Shown: positions 26,240-37,260 of the stretch, in pieces
How positions within the stretch are numbered: position 1 is the first letter of the stretch
How the letters are laid out: each line of letters begins with the position of its first letter
Source of the DNA: Rhynochetos jubatus
Lineage: Eukaryota > Chordata > Aves > Eurypygiformes > Rhynochetidae
Length of the DNA: 64,000 nt
Direction: 5' to 3'
Assembly: GCA_027574665.1 (NCBI GenBank)
Contig: CM050664.1
Coordinates: 18,626,774-18,690,773 of the forward strand
Notes under the pieces: model-generated
What the model saw: the letters and a program-made list of their open reading frames with translations, nothing else
The model's database searches: none
Told to the model about the DNA's origin: nothing
Made by a program: the position numbers and the translations under genes

Positions 26240-26640
26240 ATATATTTATTATCTGTCATGTTAAGAAATTGAACAGCTGGTTTATGAACCGTTGAACTAG
26301 TGCGTTCATTGATGATGCTGTAGGTTTAGTTGCAATTCATACTCTAGTCCATCGTTCATAATAATCTAATAATAAGGTATCAATTCATTATCACAGCTTT
26401 GAAAGGAGAGTGTGGAAAATGCCATTGCTTCAGTAATGTCTCCAGTAATATTTTATTTTCTCGTTAATTATATCCTGAAAGCAAATCCAGCAAAGTCACC
26501 ACTTGTAAATGGCAGGCTAGCGGATCATTAATCAACAGGCTCTCTGCAAGGAGATACCTCTTCTATGCTGAGCAAAACATGAGTCTGATTTTACAGGAGG
26601 CATATGCAATAAAATACCTACCACTGATATCTAATGTGAT
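26240..26640. promoter_or_regulatory. Candidate conserved non-coding block
   Basis: Repeat-free, complex sequence without open frames. It includes caattcatactctagtcc near 26333, aatctaataataagg near 26362, ctcgttaattatatcc near 26461 and gatcattaatcaacagg near 26523. The density of homeodomain-type ATTA/TAAT cores in an otherwise varied sequence is the basis. It resembles developmental enhancer DNA, but conservation is not shown here. Confidence 0.3.
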
Positions 26641-27111
26641 GATTCCATTTTACTTGTGTACCTGACACTGTGAAATATTACTGAAATAACCTGTTTTCAA
26701 GCATGATGCTTTCAGCATCAGTAAATCAGCATTTCACTGGCAAGGAAAAAACCCACCCTTATTTATGCAAGACCCCTTGCAAAAATGTGCTGTTTCTGGA
26801 AGAGGCAGCCATCACAAAATGTTTTTCTCAGAAAACATAGCTGTTGTCCACAACAAAGAATTATCCAGATCTCAAAGCAAGACAGAAGCATGGGGGTGAA
26901 GTGAAGAATATAAGAAAAGCCTTCAAAGCTTTGTGAGGTCAGGGAGCTCCTTATAACTCTGCTCTCCTGGGTTGGGAGGCTGGCAGGCTTTTCCTGTTGC
27001 TGTTAAAGGTTTATTTTCCCTAGCATCCTATGGATTGTGCTCTCTCCCAGCACATCTTGCATGTGAGCCATTTAATAAATAAAAAATTTCTAGTTGATGA
27101 GACCATAAACC
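26641..27111. other. Unique non-coding sequence upstream of the LTR
   Basis: Nothing recognised apart from a T/A-rich run (ttaataaataaaaaattt) near 27071, just outside the LTR edge. Confidence 0.55.
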
Positions 27112-27327
27112 TGTGGTGGGTTGGCACTGGCAGGGGGCCAGGTGCCCCCCAAAACCACTCCATCACTCCCCTTCACAGCTGGACAGGCAAGAGAAAATAT
27201 AATAAAAGGCTCATGAGTTAAGGACAGGCATAGATCATTCACCAATTACTGTCGGGGCAAAACAGACTCAACTCAGGGAAATTAGCTTAATATGATACTA
27301 ATCAAATCAAAGTAGGATAATGATTCT

Positions 27328-27336
27328 CCCCCCCCC
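27328..27336. repeat. C9 tract inside the LTR
   Basis: Nine C residues in the polypyrimidine part of the LTR. It is a likely length-variable site. Confidence 0.9.
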
Positions 27337-27438
27337 TTCCTGGGCTCAGCTTTGCTCCCCATTTCTCTACTTCCCCCCCACCAGCAGCACAGGAGGACAG
27401 GGAATAGCAGTTGTGGTCAGCCCATCACACACGTCCCT

Positions 27439-27534
27439 CCCATGGGAGACAGTTCTCCACTAACTTCTCCAACAGGACCCCTTCCCACAGGCTGCAGCTC
27501 TTCAAACTGCTCCAGTGTGGGTCCTTTCCACAGG
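27439..27534 (-). repeat. Two units of a ~45-bp LTR-internal tandem repeat
   Basis: Units at 27439-27483 and 27484-27528 share a pattern: cccatgggagacagttctcc in the first aligns with cccacaggctgcagctcttc in the second, and ttctccaacagga aligns with tgctccagtgtgg. The start of a third unit, ccacagg, is visible at 27528. Such units are a known feature of this LTR type from memory. Confidence 0.7.
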
Positions 27535-27542
27535 AGGAATTA

Positions 27543-27583
27543 ATTTTTCTACATCTTGCTAGATTCTCCAGAAGTACACATGC
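27543..27583. other. Sequence between LTR and poly-A run
   Basis: Collinearity with the LTR stops at about 27542. These 41 bases lead directly into the A23 run and may be part of a separate insertion. Their origin is not recognised. Confidence 0.4.
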
Positions 27584-27606
27584 AAAAAAAAAAAAAAAAA
27601 AAAAAA
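27584..27606. repeat. A23 homopolymer
   Basis: Twenty-three A residues, the longest perfect homopolymer in the window. It lies just past the point where LTR similarity ends. It could be the tail of a short retroposed insertion in the plus direction, but the upstream body is not identified. Confidence 0.95.
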
Positions 27607-28484
27607 GGCTGTCCCCCCACCAAGACCTGTCCCACCTCCAGAAGCAACACCACCTTCCCTTCTACAGAGCCTGAGATCTGCTCTGCCTTTCCAACACCTG
27701 TTCCCATCCACTTCTGGGAGAGCATCCAGCCAAGACTGCCAGCGGGACCATGTGCCCTGTACAAGGTCAGCCCAGACACCAGCTGCTGTGAGGCACCAAC
27801 AACTGCCTGGTAACAGGAAGTGCTAAAGCCACCTACATGCCTTCAGGTATAACCACAGCAGAATATTCCACAGATGGTCAGAAATTCTTCAAAACCACAT
27901 AGCAAATTCAGTTTTCAGACTGAAGTGTTATTTGTGACAGGGGGCATGTGTGTCGAGTGACAGGAGCAGGGCCTTGACATACCTTCATTACATATGCTAA
28001 TTAACATTGGCTGCTGCGTGGGACAACCATATGATACTCAAACAAATCCTGCCTGATACAAGAGGCTCTCCCAAAAGGCCAGGTCTCTGCTGCTGTTTAC
28101 ATACTCTTTTTAAAGCCTACTTATCAGGACACACAAGTAGCTTACATAGATTCACTTTTTCAAAGTGGCTGAAGTAAAGACCTGCAAGTTTTGAAAGGTC
28201 AGTCATGGTTATTGACTGCTTCATAACAGTACTAAAAGCCTTTTCATAGCAAAAGCACTTGATCACTGAAAAAAATATCGATTCAGGCACCAGAAAATAC
28301 CACTATGTAGGACATGAAGAATACTGCAGAGCAGGAGAACTTAAACACACAAAGAACAATTCATAAAAGCTTTTCACAGTTGGGTTTAAATAAAAAAGGA
28401 TTATCAGATCTTTATTTTTTTAATTGCTAGCTGGGCAACCACTGCTACATTGTGTGTTGATTTTAAGGAGAAATATAAACACAT
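27607..28484. other. GC-richer then unique sequence
   Basis: 27607-27830 is C-rich (cctgtcccacctccag and similar) and may be a highly diverged continuation of the LTR, which is not demonstrable by eye. From about 27840 it is ordinary unique sequence. A CAGGGGGCA word, close to the CTCF core, lies near 27940. Confidence 0.4.
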
Positions 28485-31400
28485 TCTCATTTTTTTCCCC
28501 CCTCTGACTTTTCCCTCTCAGAGAAGCTGTTTCCTGGCTTGTTGCAACTGAGGTGTTCATGCCCAGGGAGTCAACTTCTCTCCATACCCGTTCTTAAACT
28601 AAACCTCATTTCTTACCCTTTTGCATCATCCCCAAGACATTTGGGTGCACAACAGTATGAACCTGAAAAACTGGACAGCACCTTTCAGCAGAACAATTTC
28701 CATTGTGCCAGGTCACTGTTCTTTGTAATATGTAGTATTTTTTTAAATATTAAGATGCTCATATTTGAGACTAAGTGGATAAAGGTCAGTTCCATAGCCT
28801 ACACTATAACTGCAGAAAGCTTTGCAAGCCACAGATGTCAGGAGATTTCTTGAGTCCGCCAACACATACAAGGCTGCTCCAGGAAGGGGACATTTAAATG
28901 TAGTTTTGGACAATTGCATGAGTAGACCAAGTGCCAAGTTGTCCCTTGGGTAAGTTCACAAAGTTCACAGCTGCAATGTTAACATGGGATATCATCCTAG
29001 AGATACGGAAGATGCTTAATCCAGGATTAAGAGATTACAGTTCCTTCTTTTGGGTTTCCAACATGAAGAACAGATAGGTTTCTAAAGCTTGGGTGGCAAA
29101 CAAGGACAATCGAAGTCATGCATCCTCTGAGCATGCCATAAGCAGAACTTAAATAACTTAGTATCACATAGCATTTTCTGGGGTTAAATTCTGGAAGAAA
29201 GGCTTAGTTGGCCTCAAATAACATCAGTCAAACAGATCATACAGTTATGCACAGCAATATGCAGCTACCTGGGACTGGTTTTTCCTGTTTTTGTAATGAA
29301 GTTGTAGATTGATGTGACCCTGTGAGTGTTTGTCTTTACAAAGTCATTAAAGAAATAGGAACTGTGCTTTCAGGCTTCTAAAGTTAGATGGGCTGGGACA
29401 ACAGGGAACAAGGGGTATTGCAAATTCACTATTTTTCTCTTGAAAAAGCTATGAGAAAAAAAACACCACACAAAAATCAGGGGATTAGCTGACGTCTCAA
29501 GAAACTGAATCCATCTCCCCTTGGATCACATACATTAACATCTAGAGAACTTCCCTGCAGGGAATGTGTGAAGTAAAGGATAACACAGGGTTTCTACTGC
29601 ATTATAGACCAAAATTTCCATTTACCTGTTAGTAAATGCGGACAATATGCTTCATGAATTTCTTAGTGGACATTTTCAGTAAGTTGCAAAATACAGCAAC
29701 ATGAAATCCTTTCAGATTGTGCCATTACCAGGATGCAAATCAGTGTGTAAGAAATTAGCTGTGGTAGCAGCTGTGTTTACCTGAAGTCAGTTTCTTCCAC
29801 AGCTTCAGTGGTAGAAAAGCCATAAGAAACGTAAGTTACACTTCTCAAAGTCCTAATTCTGACACTGAACAAAGCATGAACTTGGCTGGTGTTTGCTTTG
29901 AACCTTGAATAACACCTTACGTTTTAGTATTTGCTACATAAGATACGCCTTGATTAGTATCAAAATAAGATGTCTTACCCAAGGCAGTACTATTTCCGCA
30001 TGTGCTGCTGATGTCCATCAGCAAATGCTCTTCAAAAACTTCTTAACTAATCAAACAAGGTGAATTTGGGAATGTGTTTTGCATCAGTGTTCATAATTCA
30101 AGTATACTTGCCAGGAAAATTCTTGGTTTTATACCCTAATCAAAACCCTGTCTCCCACAGTCTGACAGGCAGTGGAACAGTTCCTTACTAACCACTGAAA
30201 ATTCACTCAGTGTTGCTCAAGAATAATTTCCAGAAAAGCAGCTCAGTTGATTACTGACACATTCTGTTTTCACATTACCACAAGAGGCCATTCACGTTTC
30301 AGTCATAAGGGCCATGATTCACCAAGAGACAGAGGTTACCCTCACAACCCATCTCTGTTAGCCACAAGAGGAGTGCACACAACCCCACCATTTCTGGAGC
30401 AGAAAAGTCCCTTTTCTCAGACACTATTATATCTATAGGGGCTGAATGCTTCTGCAAATACACACACGCTTTCTCAGAGCATCACTACAAAAGAAAGACA
30501 CTGGTAATGGTAATAAGAACAAAATAATCTTCAAACCTGACATTATCATCAGACCATCTTGCAATCAAAAGATCCCTTAAATCAATATCTAAATCCCAAT
30601 GCACTCAGTGCTGCACTAGCACATAAGTTAGTACAGTCTTTAAGACATCACAATCTAGGCTTTTTTTTTTTTTAAATATTTATCTGCTATTCCACTTCTT
30701 CCATTACTGTCTTCCCTTGATTGCCCTTTCTCGACTCAGCCTCACAAAGTGCAACAATAAAGACCAAGAAAAACGTTTTTACAGTCTGAGGGTTTCATTT
30801 CTTAAAGCAATGATCTTGTATTTCATACACTTAGGGAAAGTCCAATTTCTCCATAAAGGTTCACCTTTTCTGCCGACGAAGGCAAAAGACATCTGAAATT
30901 ATTTACCTCTGGCCAAAATGCTCATGCTGTGCAAGTGGGAGCTGCACTCTGATTTTTCCTTTTAGATGCAGGTAACCTACCTAGAACACATGCTTCTAGA
31001 TGTTACCTGGACACAAGCATGTAATAAAGATGTTTTATCTCAAGCGTCTGGGTAAAGAGGTACATAAAGAGAACTACTTTAGAAGGATTTTGGAGAAGAA
31101 TGAAATCCTGGCCTCACAGACATCCTTGGTGGTTACTTCCATTGACATACAGAGACACAAAGATTTAAATCCCAGTAAACAGGCTTTTCACCATAAAAAG
31201 ACAACGTTTCTTTTCCTGACTCATATGCACAGAAATAATTTCTGGACTGCTTATGTACGAAGAACGCATTTTTCACACCGGGTAGGAAATGTGTTCTTCT
31301 GAAAACTGAAACCGTACTCTGTGGCAATGTTTGCTGTATGTTCATTAAAGATTAATCATATGGGGCTAGCTTTAGAAGATGAGCTGTGTAGCACTTGGTT

Positions 31401-31632
31401 CGCATGCTATTGTACTGAGCATATGTTTTCGGCTACAGTTGACAGGTGGTACTGGTTTTTATTGAAAACAATTAACATCAGGGTCAAAATGGTTGGATGT
31501 TTTTATTTTTCTGTTCCAGGTCTGGGAAAGTGTAACTAAAAATAACAGACAGGTATTTGATTAACTGTGTGCATGCCTGGTTGTGTGCATACGTAGGAGT
31601 TAAACTAGAAGCACGTTACATTGTTCATGCCT
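28485..31632. other. Unique non-coding sequence with a splice-acceptor-like site
   Basis: A long pyrimidine tract ends in AG at 28520-28521, followed by an open frame (see findings). Thirteen T residues lie at 30661-30673. A direct repeat of tgtgtgcat lies at about 31565-31590. No gene is supported. Confidence 0.5.
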
Positions 31633-31697
31633 CAAAAGACAAATTCACATACTCGTGAATGTATTCATTCACATGCTAGAATGAATTTGTCCTTTTG
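31633..31697. other. Nested inverted repeat (hairpin of about 65 nt)
   Basis: Bases 31633-31647 (caaaagacaaattca) pair with 31682-31697 (tgaatttgtccttttg) as 15 bp with one bulged C. Inside, cat at 31648-31650 pairs with atg at 31673-31675. Then gtgaatg at 31655-31661 pairs perfectly with cattcac at 31666-31672 around a 4-base loop. The total is about 25 bp of stem in 65 nt. Candidates are a pre-miRNA-like transcript, a tiny palindromic DNA-transposon relic, or a chance palindrome. I do not recognise it as a known miRNA. Confidence 0.75.
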
Positions 31698-34600
31698 CCT
31701 CTGAAGTGACACAAGACAACATACATAGAAATTTAGTAGTAACTTTTAGCAGCATGGTGGGGGACTGACTTGGCTTATAGACAGATGAACCTGGTTCATG
31801 AGCTGTGTCAAGCAAAAGCTTCCCCTCTGCTAACTCCTGCATTTATGTGGCTGGTGTTTACTTGACCAGTTACAGGTTGATAAGGAGGATTATAAACCTA
31901 ACTCCTATCCACATTTGGGTTTTCTCTTCCCTAGCAAACAATAAGTAAACACAGAATTGCATTTTTTTTCCCTAAAGACCCCAAAATTTCAGTAGCTCCT
32001 AAAATCCTAGGCAACATCTCCTTTGAAATCTTGCCCTGATTTCCCAAAGGGACTAGTGACCTTTGCTTAGAGAACAGAACACCTGCCCTTTAGCTCTGTC
32101 TTCAGTTGGCCCACAATTGCTTGTTATTTATACACTTTTATTTATTTATAAAAGTATCGTTCAAAATTTCAAATTGCAGATTTGAAAGATGCAATGTCTG
32201 TTCTTTCAAAAGAGAAATTTTTGGTCTACTTTCTGTTAAAAGTGCTGTGGATTTTTGCAATTTGTTTTTTCTGCAGTCAACAAGGACAGAGAAACATGAC
32301 TTTGCTAGGCGTTGAGAAACAAAAAAGGAAAGTCTCAAACAAAGCAGTTTTGGAAATAAGTAATAAGGGCTATACTAGAAGAATAGTACAACTGGATTTT
32401 TATTTACAATGATCTTTACATTCTTTGGCTAACTAAAATGAACCCACAAAAATACAGACTAAGTAGAAAGTTAGCAAAATACAGGTACTTACAGATTACC
32501 CTCCAGTCTAAAGCACTTTTAGACAAAATACAGAGCAAATTGAACCAGTATTTTAAGTGCACTTGTATCATCTAGTGCAGACAGAAATGAGATAAAAATC
32601 TCCATCAAGCTAAAATTCCACCTAGTTTGTTCACTTCATTGGGAAAAATTTGTACTAATTACAGACAAAACAACAACATGAAACTAACAGAATAAATCTC
32701 TAAGCAAAGCTGAGCATTGACCTGCCATATTATGGTCATTTCAACCAAAATTAATTTTAAAAGTTGTGCTGATTTATGTATTGAACCACCTAACACAAGA
32801 ATAAAGGCTGGCACCTTGCTGAAACACATCGCCAGATATGTGAGAAAAGAAACACCAGTGTAATGTTTAGCATGAAACCAATATTAATGTAGCTACTAAA
32901 ACCATTAACAACATCCACAGCTCCGATTTCTTAACCAGCTTCAATACAGTATTAATATTACCACAGTTAAGATTTATTTCCTGACTTAATGTTCTATTTT
33001 AAATTTTAATTTCAAGCTACTTTGAACTCAGCATATCAACTGTCATTTCAGAAAGCATGTTCATTAAATTACAAAAATTGTCAGAAATTTTGTAATTGTC
33101 TGAGCTACAATCCAGCTTTTAAACCACCCACCCTGATTTTTTCATTACTTAAGAAAAACACATACATGGGGGAAAAAAATAGAAAGTCGGTGAAGTTTAT
33201 TTAAAGTGAATTTTATTCATAGGGATTATTTGCCTTATTTAAATTGTTGTTTAATCTTGGCTATTACAAGCTCTAAGGTACTCTCTGTAGATGAATACTA
33301 AGTCCCTGCAGCACTTGTGCGATTGGCATACATGTGTCTGGCTGGCTCAGTCACTAACCAGTGTATGACTTAGCTGAGGACTCAAAGAAAAGCAGGCAAT
33401 ACGTCTGAGACTCATACACACCCTCCTCTATTCATGCCTCGAACCTCAGCCGTGTTACTTGCTGTTGTACCCAAATTAAAATCACTCCTTGCTTGGTAAA
33501 CGAGGCAGCAGTCTTCAGGACCTCTTCCCTCAAATGCAAATGCACACCTTAAGCCAGTGTGTAAAACGAATTCTTATCACATGGAACATCTCTCTGGCTG
33601 TGAGAAGCTGAAGTGGCAAGGAGGAGAAACCCCATCCTGACGGGGTCATTAGAGACAACCTATTCCTTCTGCTTTCAGCAGCCAACATCAGCTTTTCATC
33701 ACCCTGCACCAAGTGCTCCATCTCTGCTGGTTTACAGCACCTAAAAATCCCTGACCTTTTTCCAAATCTCAAATGCATTTTGTGGCAGATCATTTTTAAG
33801 AATCCATAAAATAAAACCAAACATTTTTCTTGAGGATGTAGGGCTTACTTTATGGCCGAGATAAAGCGTTTCCCTTCTGTGGGAACTCAGAATTCAGCAA
33901 CGTTACATCAGCATTCTGAAGTGTAAGGGGGACTGTGGGAACACAAGCCTCTTCATAAATCACTGAGCTATCCCTTGCCAGGCAGCTATCCTTCACCTAG
34001 CACACAATAACATAGCTGACATTTCTTTTCCCCCACAGGGTATTCTGAAGCCAATTAATCTGTTGCACAGATTAATGAGATGAAAGGCCATCCTGACAGG
34101 TAGAAAGCCTAGTACAACCATTTAGCTATTTCTTTGTATTTTCAATGTAAGAAGCGAGTATACAGTATTGAGAAAAATTTATTGATAAAAGCCAAACTGT
34201 AGATGGATAACAAATGAATCCAGAAGCCCTGGCACAATAGACTGATTCATAGCCAAGATTCCCATTGTCTACTAGCTTTCTGATTATTCTTCCAAAGGGA
34301 AAGTCTTTCTGCTGTGTTAAAATACCCTGACAAACACTCGGTGTTAAACTACCTGAGTAGCACATTGCTTTTGAGCACGCACAGTTAAAACGTACTCCTG
34401 CTAGTAAGACTCTCAAAAATCAAGTTATCACCCACTAGCATTGTGCTTGCAACTCTGATTCATTGTTTTGCAATGCCACCTATGTTGGTGGGACCCAAGG
34501 AGTTTACTGTAGCTGATACATTAAAATGTAAGAAGGGATGTCTTCCCTTCTTAAAGGGGAGTCTGCCAGTGCCCATCAGAACTGAATACTTTCAGTTTTG

Positions 34601-35035
34601 ATAATTGTGTTTGGGGATTCAGGAAAACAGGCTGGAACCATTCCGTTTTAAACAGGGGGCTGAAAACTTCATTTTCTACCCTTTACATAACAAAGACCAC
34701 AGTCTAGCCAAAAAGAGAGAAGAAACCTTAATAGAAGAGTAATTTTCCTCCCATCCAGTAACTCAGAAGAGCCTTTTATTCCATTTTCTAGCCTTTTTTT
34801 GCTGGATGATCCTTCTCCCTGAAGCAGTCAAGCCAGCTGTGGGGAAAGCAAACTTCACTTCCAAATCTTTTCACATGCCAGACTACTAATTCATAGAAAG
34901 AAGAGACCTAACCATGTTAAAAAAATTCAGCTTTTGAATAATACTTTGATTTGATGCAGAAGCACCTCCATTATTGTTCCCAAATTTAAATGCTGATTTG
35001 TCTCTAGCCAACTACTTCAAACAGGGCTCCTTACT
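31698..35035. other. Unique non-coding sequence
   Basis: No supported gene; all frames are under 100 codons. AT-rich complex sequence at about 32580-33000 has some enhancer-like texture but no clear boundary. Confidence 0.5.
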
Positions 35036-35055
35036 GGGGGGGGAAAAAAAAAAAA
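35036..35055. repeat. G8A12 purine tract
   Basis: Eight G residues directly followed by twelve A residues. This is an unusual junction of two homopolymers and a probable length-variable site. Confidence 0.95.
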
Positions 35056-36599
35056 TCTGGAACTGTGGAAAAGGTTTCATAGAAACTTATACTGCCTATC
35101 CAAAACAGCTCAAGTAATTGCACTGTTTCATCCCTAAAATCTGCCAAGGCAAATAGTCTGTATCATAAGATAGTGATCCACATCTCAGACTAGAATGAAA
35201 CCGAGTGAAAAGAAAGAAAACGTAGTCCATTGTAGCTCTGAAGAAGAGGAACAGAGAACTATGATATTGTATTTACATCATTCAGTATGCTTTAACGTAG
35301 ACAACCATGTTTTTAGAGGATCCTCTGGTCAGACCTATGTAACATACCATCAAATTTCACTTTGTCTTCCTGTTCATAACCCTAATGAAGTGCGCTGCCT
35401 TAAGGGCACAACCTGGGTTTGGATAAAACCTTTTTGGCTCTGTCTTGATGGGAAGCCACAGAAGCCTATTATTTCACCTGAAAGACTGTTATCAAGGCTG
35501 TTTCACCTTCTATTAGTGGTGTGCCCTATTTCTTGGCATTTGCCAGACTTCACCTTTCTCTCTTGCCTCCCGCAAGAGGCCACTGCTTAGTTCCAGCACA
35601 GAATAAAATGCACAAAAATCCTTAATTTATGAACCCTTGTGTAAGAAACGTGAATCCACTGACAGCTTCACAAGTCCTCACTCATTATGTCTCCTACCCT
35701 GAAAACCACCGCTCGAGCTATCGATGCTCTCAACAGCTAAACACCAGACATTTGCTCTCCAGCAGACAAGGCAGGCTTTGCTCCCCCTGCGTAGCTGTCA
35801 GCCCCAGTGGAGCAGCACCATGACAACACTCATTTTATCCACACAGCAGTGCACAATACAGCTCTTAGTGACGCTCTTAAGTATAGAAGAAGTAGACTTT
35901 AAGGGTCTTGAAGGGATCACAAACTCCTCTGAGCAGGACTGGTGGAAAGTGAGCCACACGAAAGGAGCTGCCTAAAGGGTGGTCGGGGCTCAAACCCCAG
36001 CTTTCCCTACTATATGCAGCTGAATGACCCACAGACTCAGCTCTACATGGACCAGGGGGTTCAAAGCCTGCTGCAACCAATGCACCCCAGCCCAGCAGGA
36101 AACAGGCACAGCTCCCCAAAAGTGCCAGGCTATAGGAAGGAGGATTCAGGCTGTGTTGCTTTGCTGCCCTTCCACGTGCCAGGAAGGGGAATGCTTTGGC
36201 TTTAAACAAGCAGATAGATCTACTCTTGTGCCACGCCAGCTCTAATCCCATTTGAACACAGGCACTATCAGCTTTCTCCCCACACTGCCCTGCACTGCCC
36301 ATCTCCTGTGATAGTCCCAACCAGAACATGCAGGATGCCAACCTCACTGTGAAAAGTGGCCTGTTTCACCTAAGCGTGAACTAGCCTTTTTCTGCCCTCT
36401 CTCCGGTTTTCCCCCTACTAATCTTTCCTCTTCTTACCACATGCTACAAGTGTTGTTGCAAATAAAAATTCCAACAAAACCACCCCCCTCTCTCCTGCCA
36501 AACCCCTTAAATTATTCTAGCATCTTACACAAATGATGCTCTTTGGCCCAAGGGGGACACAAATCAATATGCACTTTTTGAGCTGAGTATCTATAGTGT
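35056..36599. other. Unique non-coding sequence
   Basis: The longest frames are 131 codons (35195-35590, plus) and 156 codons (35877-36347, minus). Neither shows a domain, signal peptide logic or flanking splice structure I can support, and opposite-strand frames overlap the second. Composition is slightly GC-richer at 35750-36350. Confidence 0.5.
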
Positions 36600-37260
36600 T
36601 CCTTGTAGGCTGCAGCAACTTAAAACTGTAAAGAACAAGCTGGGGCTGTTTTGTCACCATTTATTATGTTGATTGTGCATTTATTCCTCGAAGCAGGATT
36701 CTGCTTAATGTTGTGTGCTTTGAAAAAGCCTGGCAGCTGGTGTAAATGAGTTATAGACCCATTTGCCACCAAATCAAAGCCCAGAGCCAGATCAAAGCCA
36801 GATAAAAAAATCATTTTTCTGTCACAGACTGGATGGCTTCTTCTCTGCCCTGTAAATAAAATTGATATTATTTCATCCAACTTCTATTTTCTCCTGATCA
36901 AAATATGATTATGTCTAATGCTATCCTGTCCAGGGCACTGAAGTTATACGAGATGTGAAAGCTTATTGATGTATTCAATTACTGGATGCTGCTCCATTGT
37001 CTGCTGAGCAGAGATGCTCACTTATCGGTTCTTTAGAGCCGTACATTTCTGCCTAACAAAGTCATAATTCCTACAATTACCTGCCTGATGGATGGAAAAC
37101 AGAAATATCTCACGAGTCCAATGCTGTTATCAGCTCTTTTCCATCTCTAAAATTGCTTTATATTAATGAGATTAGGGCTGTGAGAGGTATCACAAGATTT
37201 AATTATTTATATTTTTCCTCCTATGGCAGCAACACACTCAAGTCTCTTGATCTGCATAGT
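36600..37260. promoter_or_regulatory. Candidate conserved non-coding block (enhancer-like)
   Basis: About 660 bases of complex, repeat-free sequence. Two TCF/LEF-type ATCAAAG words lie in the same orientation at 36773-36779 and 36791-36797. Homeodomain-type cores are frequent from 36840 to 37210, for example gtattcaattactggatg near 36971, cataattcctacaattacc near 37063 and tttatattaatgagattag near 37157. There is no long frame. The texture is the most enhancer-like in the window. Conservation must be tested by alignment. Confidence 0.35.

Larger units (their letters stand above)
27112..27542 (-). mobile_element. Endogenous retrovirus LTR fragment (avian)
   Basis: On the plus strand the edge is tgtggtgggttggcactggc, which read on the minus strand is an LTR 3' terminus ending in CA. 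Downstream words follow the order I remember for a common avian LTR: gccaggtgccccccaaaacc, cagctggacaggcaagag, accaattactgtcggggc, caaaacagactcaactcagg and ctacttccccccacc. Two units of an LTR-internal tandem repeat follow at 27439-27528. Collinearity is lost after about 27542, so the 5' part is missing or replaced. No internal retroviral genes, second LTR or target-site duplication was found. It is a truncated solo LTR or fragment. Family name not assigned. Confidence 0.85.

Noticed and set aside
27352-27813. Several plus- and minus-strand frames
   Set aside because: They sit in the LTR fragment and the adjoining A23/C-rich sequence, including translated poly-A, so they are not genes.
31500-31525. 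Splice-acceptor-like tract ending in gttccag
   Set aside because: No coding-like or exon-like sequence follows and stops come quickly. Such sites are frequent in T-rich DNA.
32255-32420. Acceptor-like tttttctgcag and following frame
   Set aside because: The downstream frame is short, lysine-rich by A content, and overlaps an opposite-strand frame; no good donor.
34891-34925. Possible fourth CR1 terminus (catagaaagaagagaccta)
   Set aside because: Only about 20 bases resemble the CR1 end and the following sequence is not collinear with CR1; chance is likely.
35877-36347. 156-codon minus-strand frame
   Set aside because: It lies in a GC-richer patch where frames stay open by chance; plus-strand frames overlap it and no domain or splice structure is recognisable.
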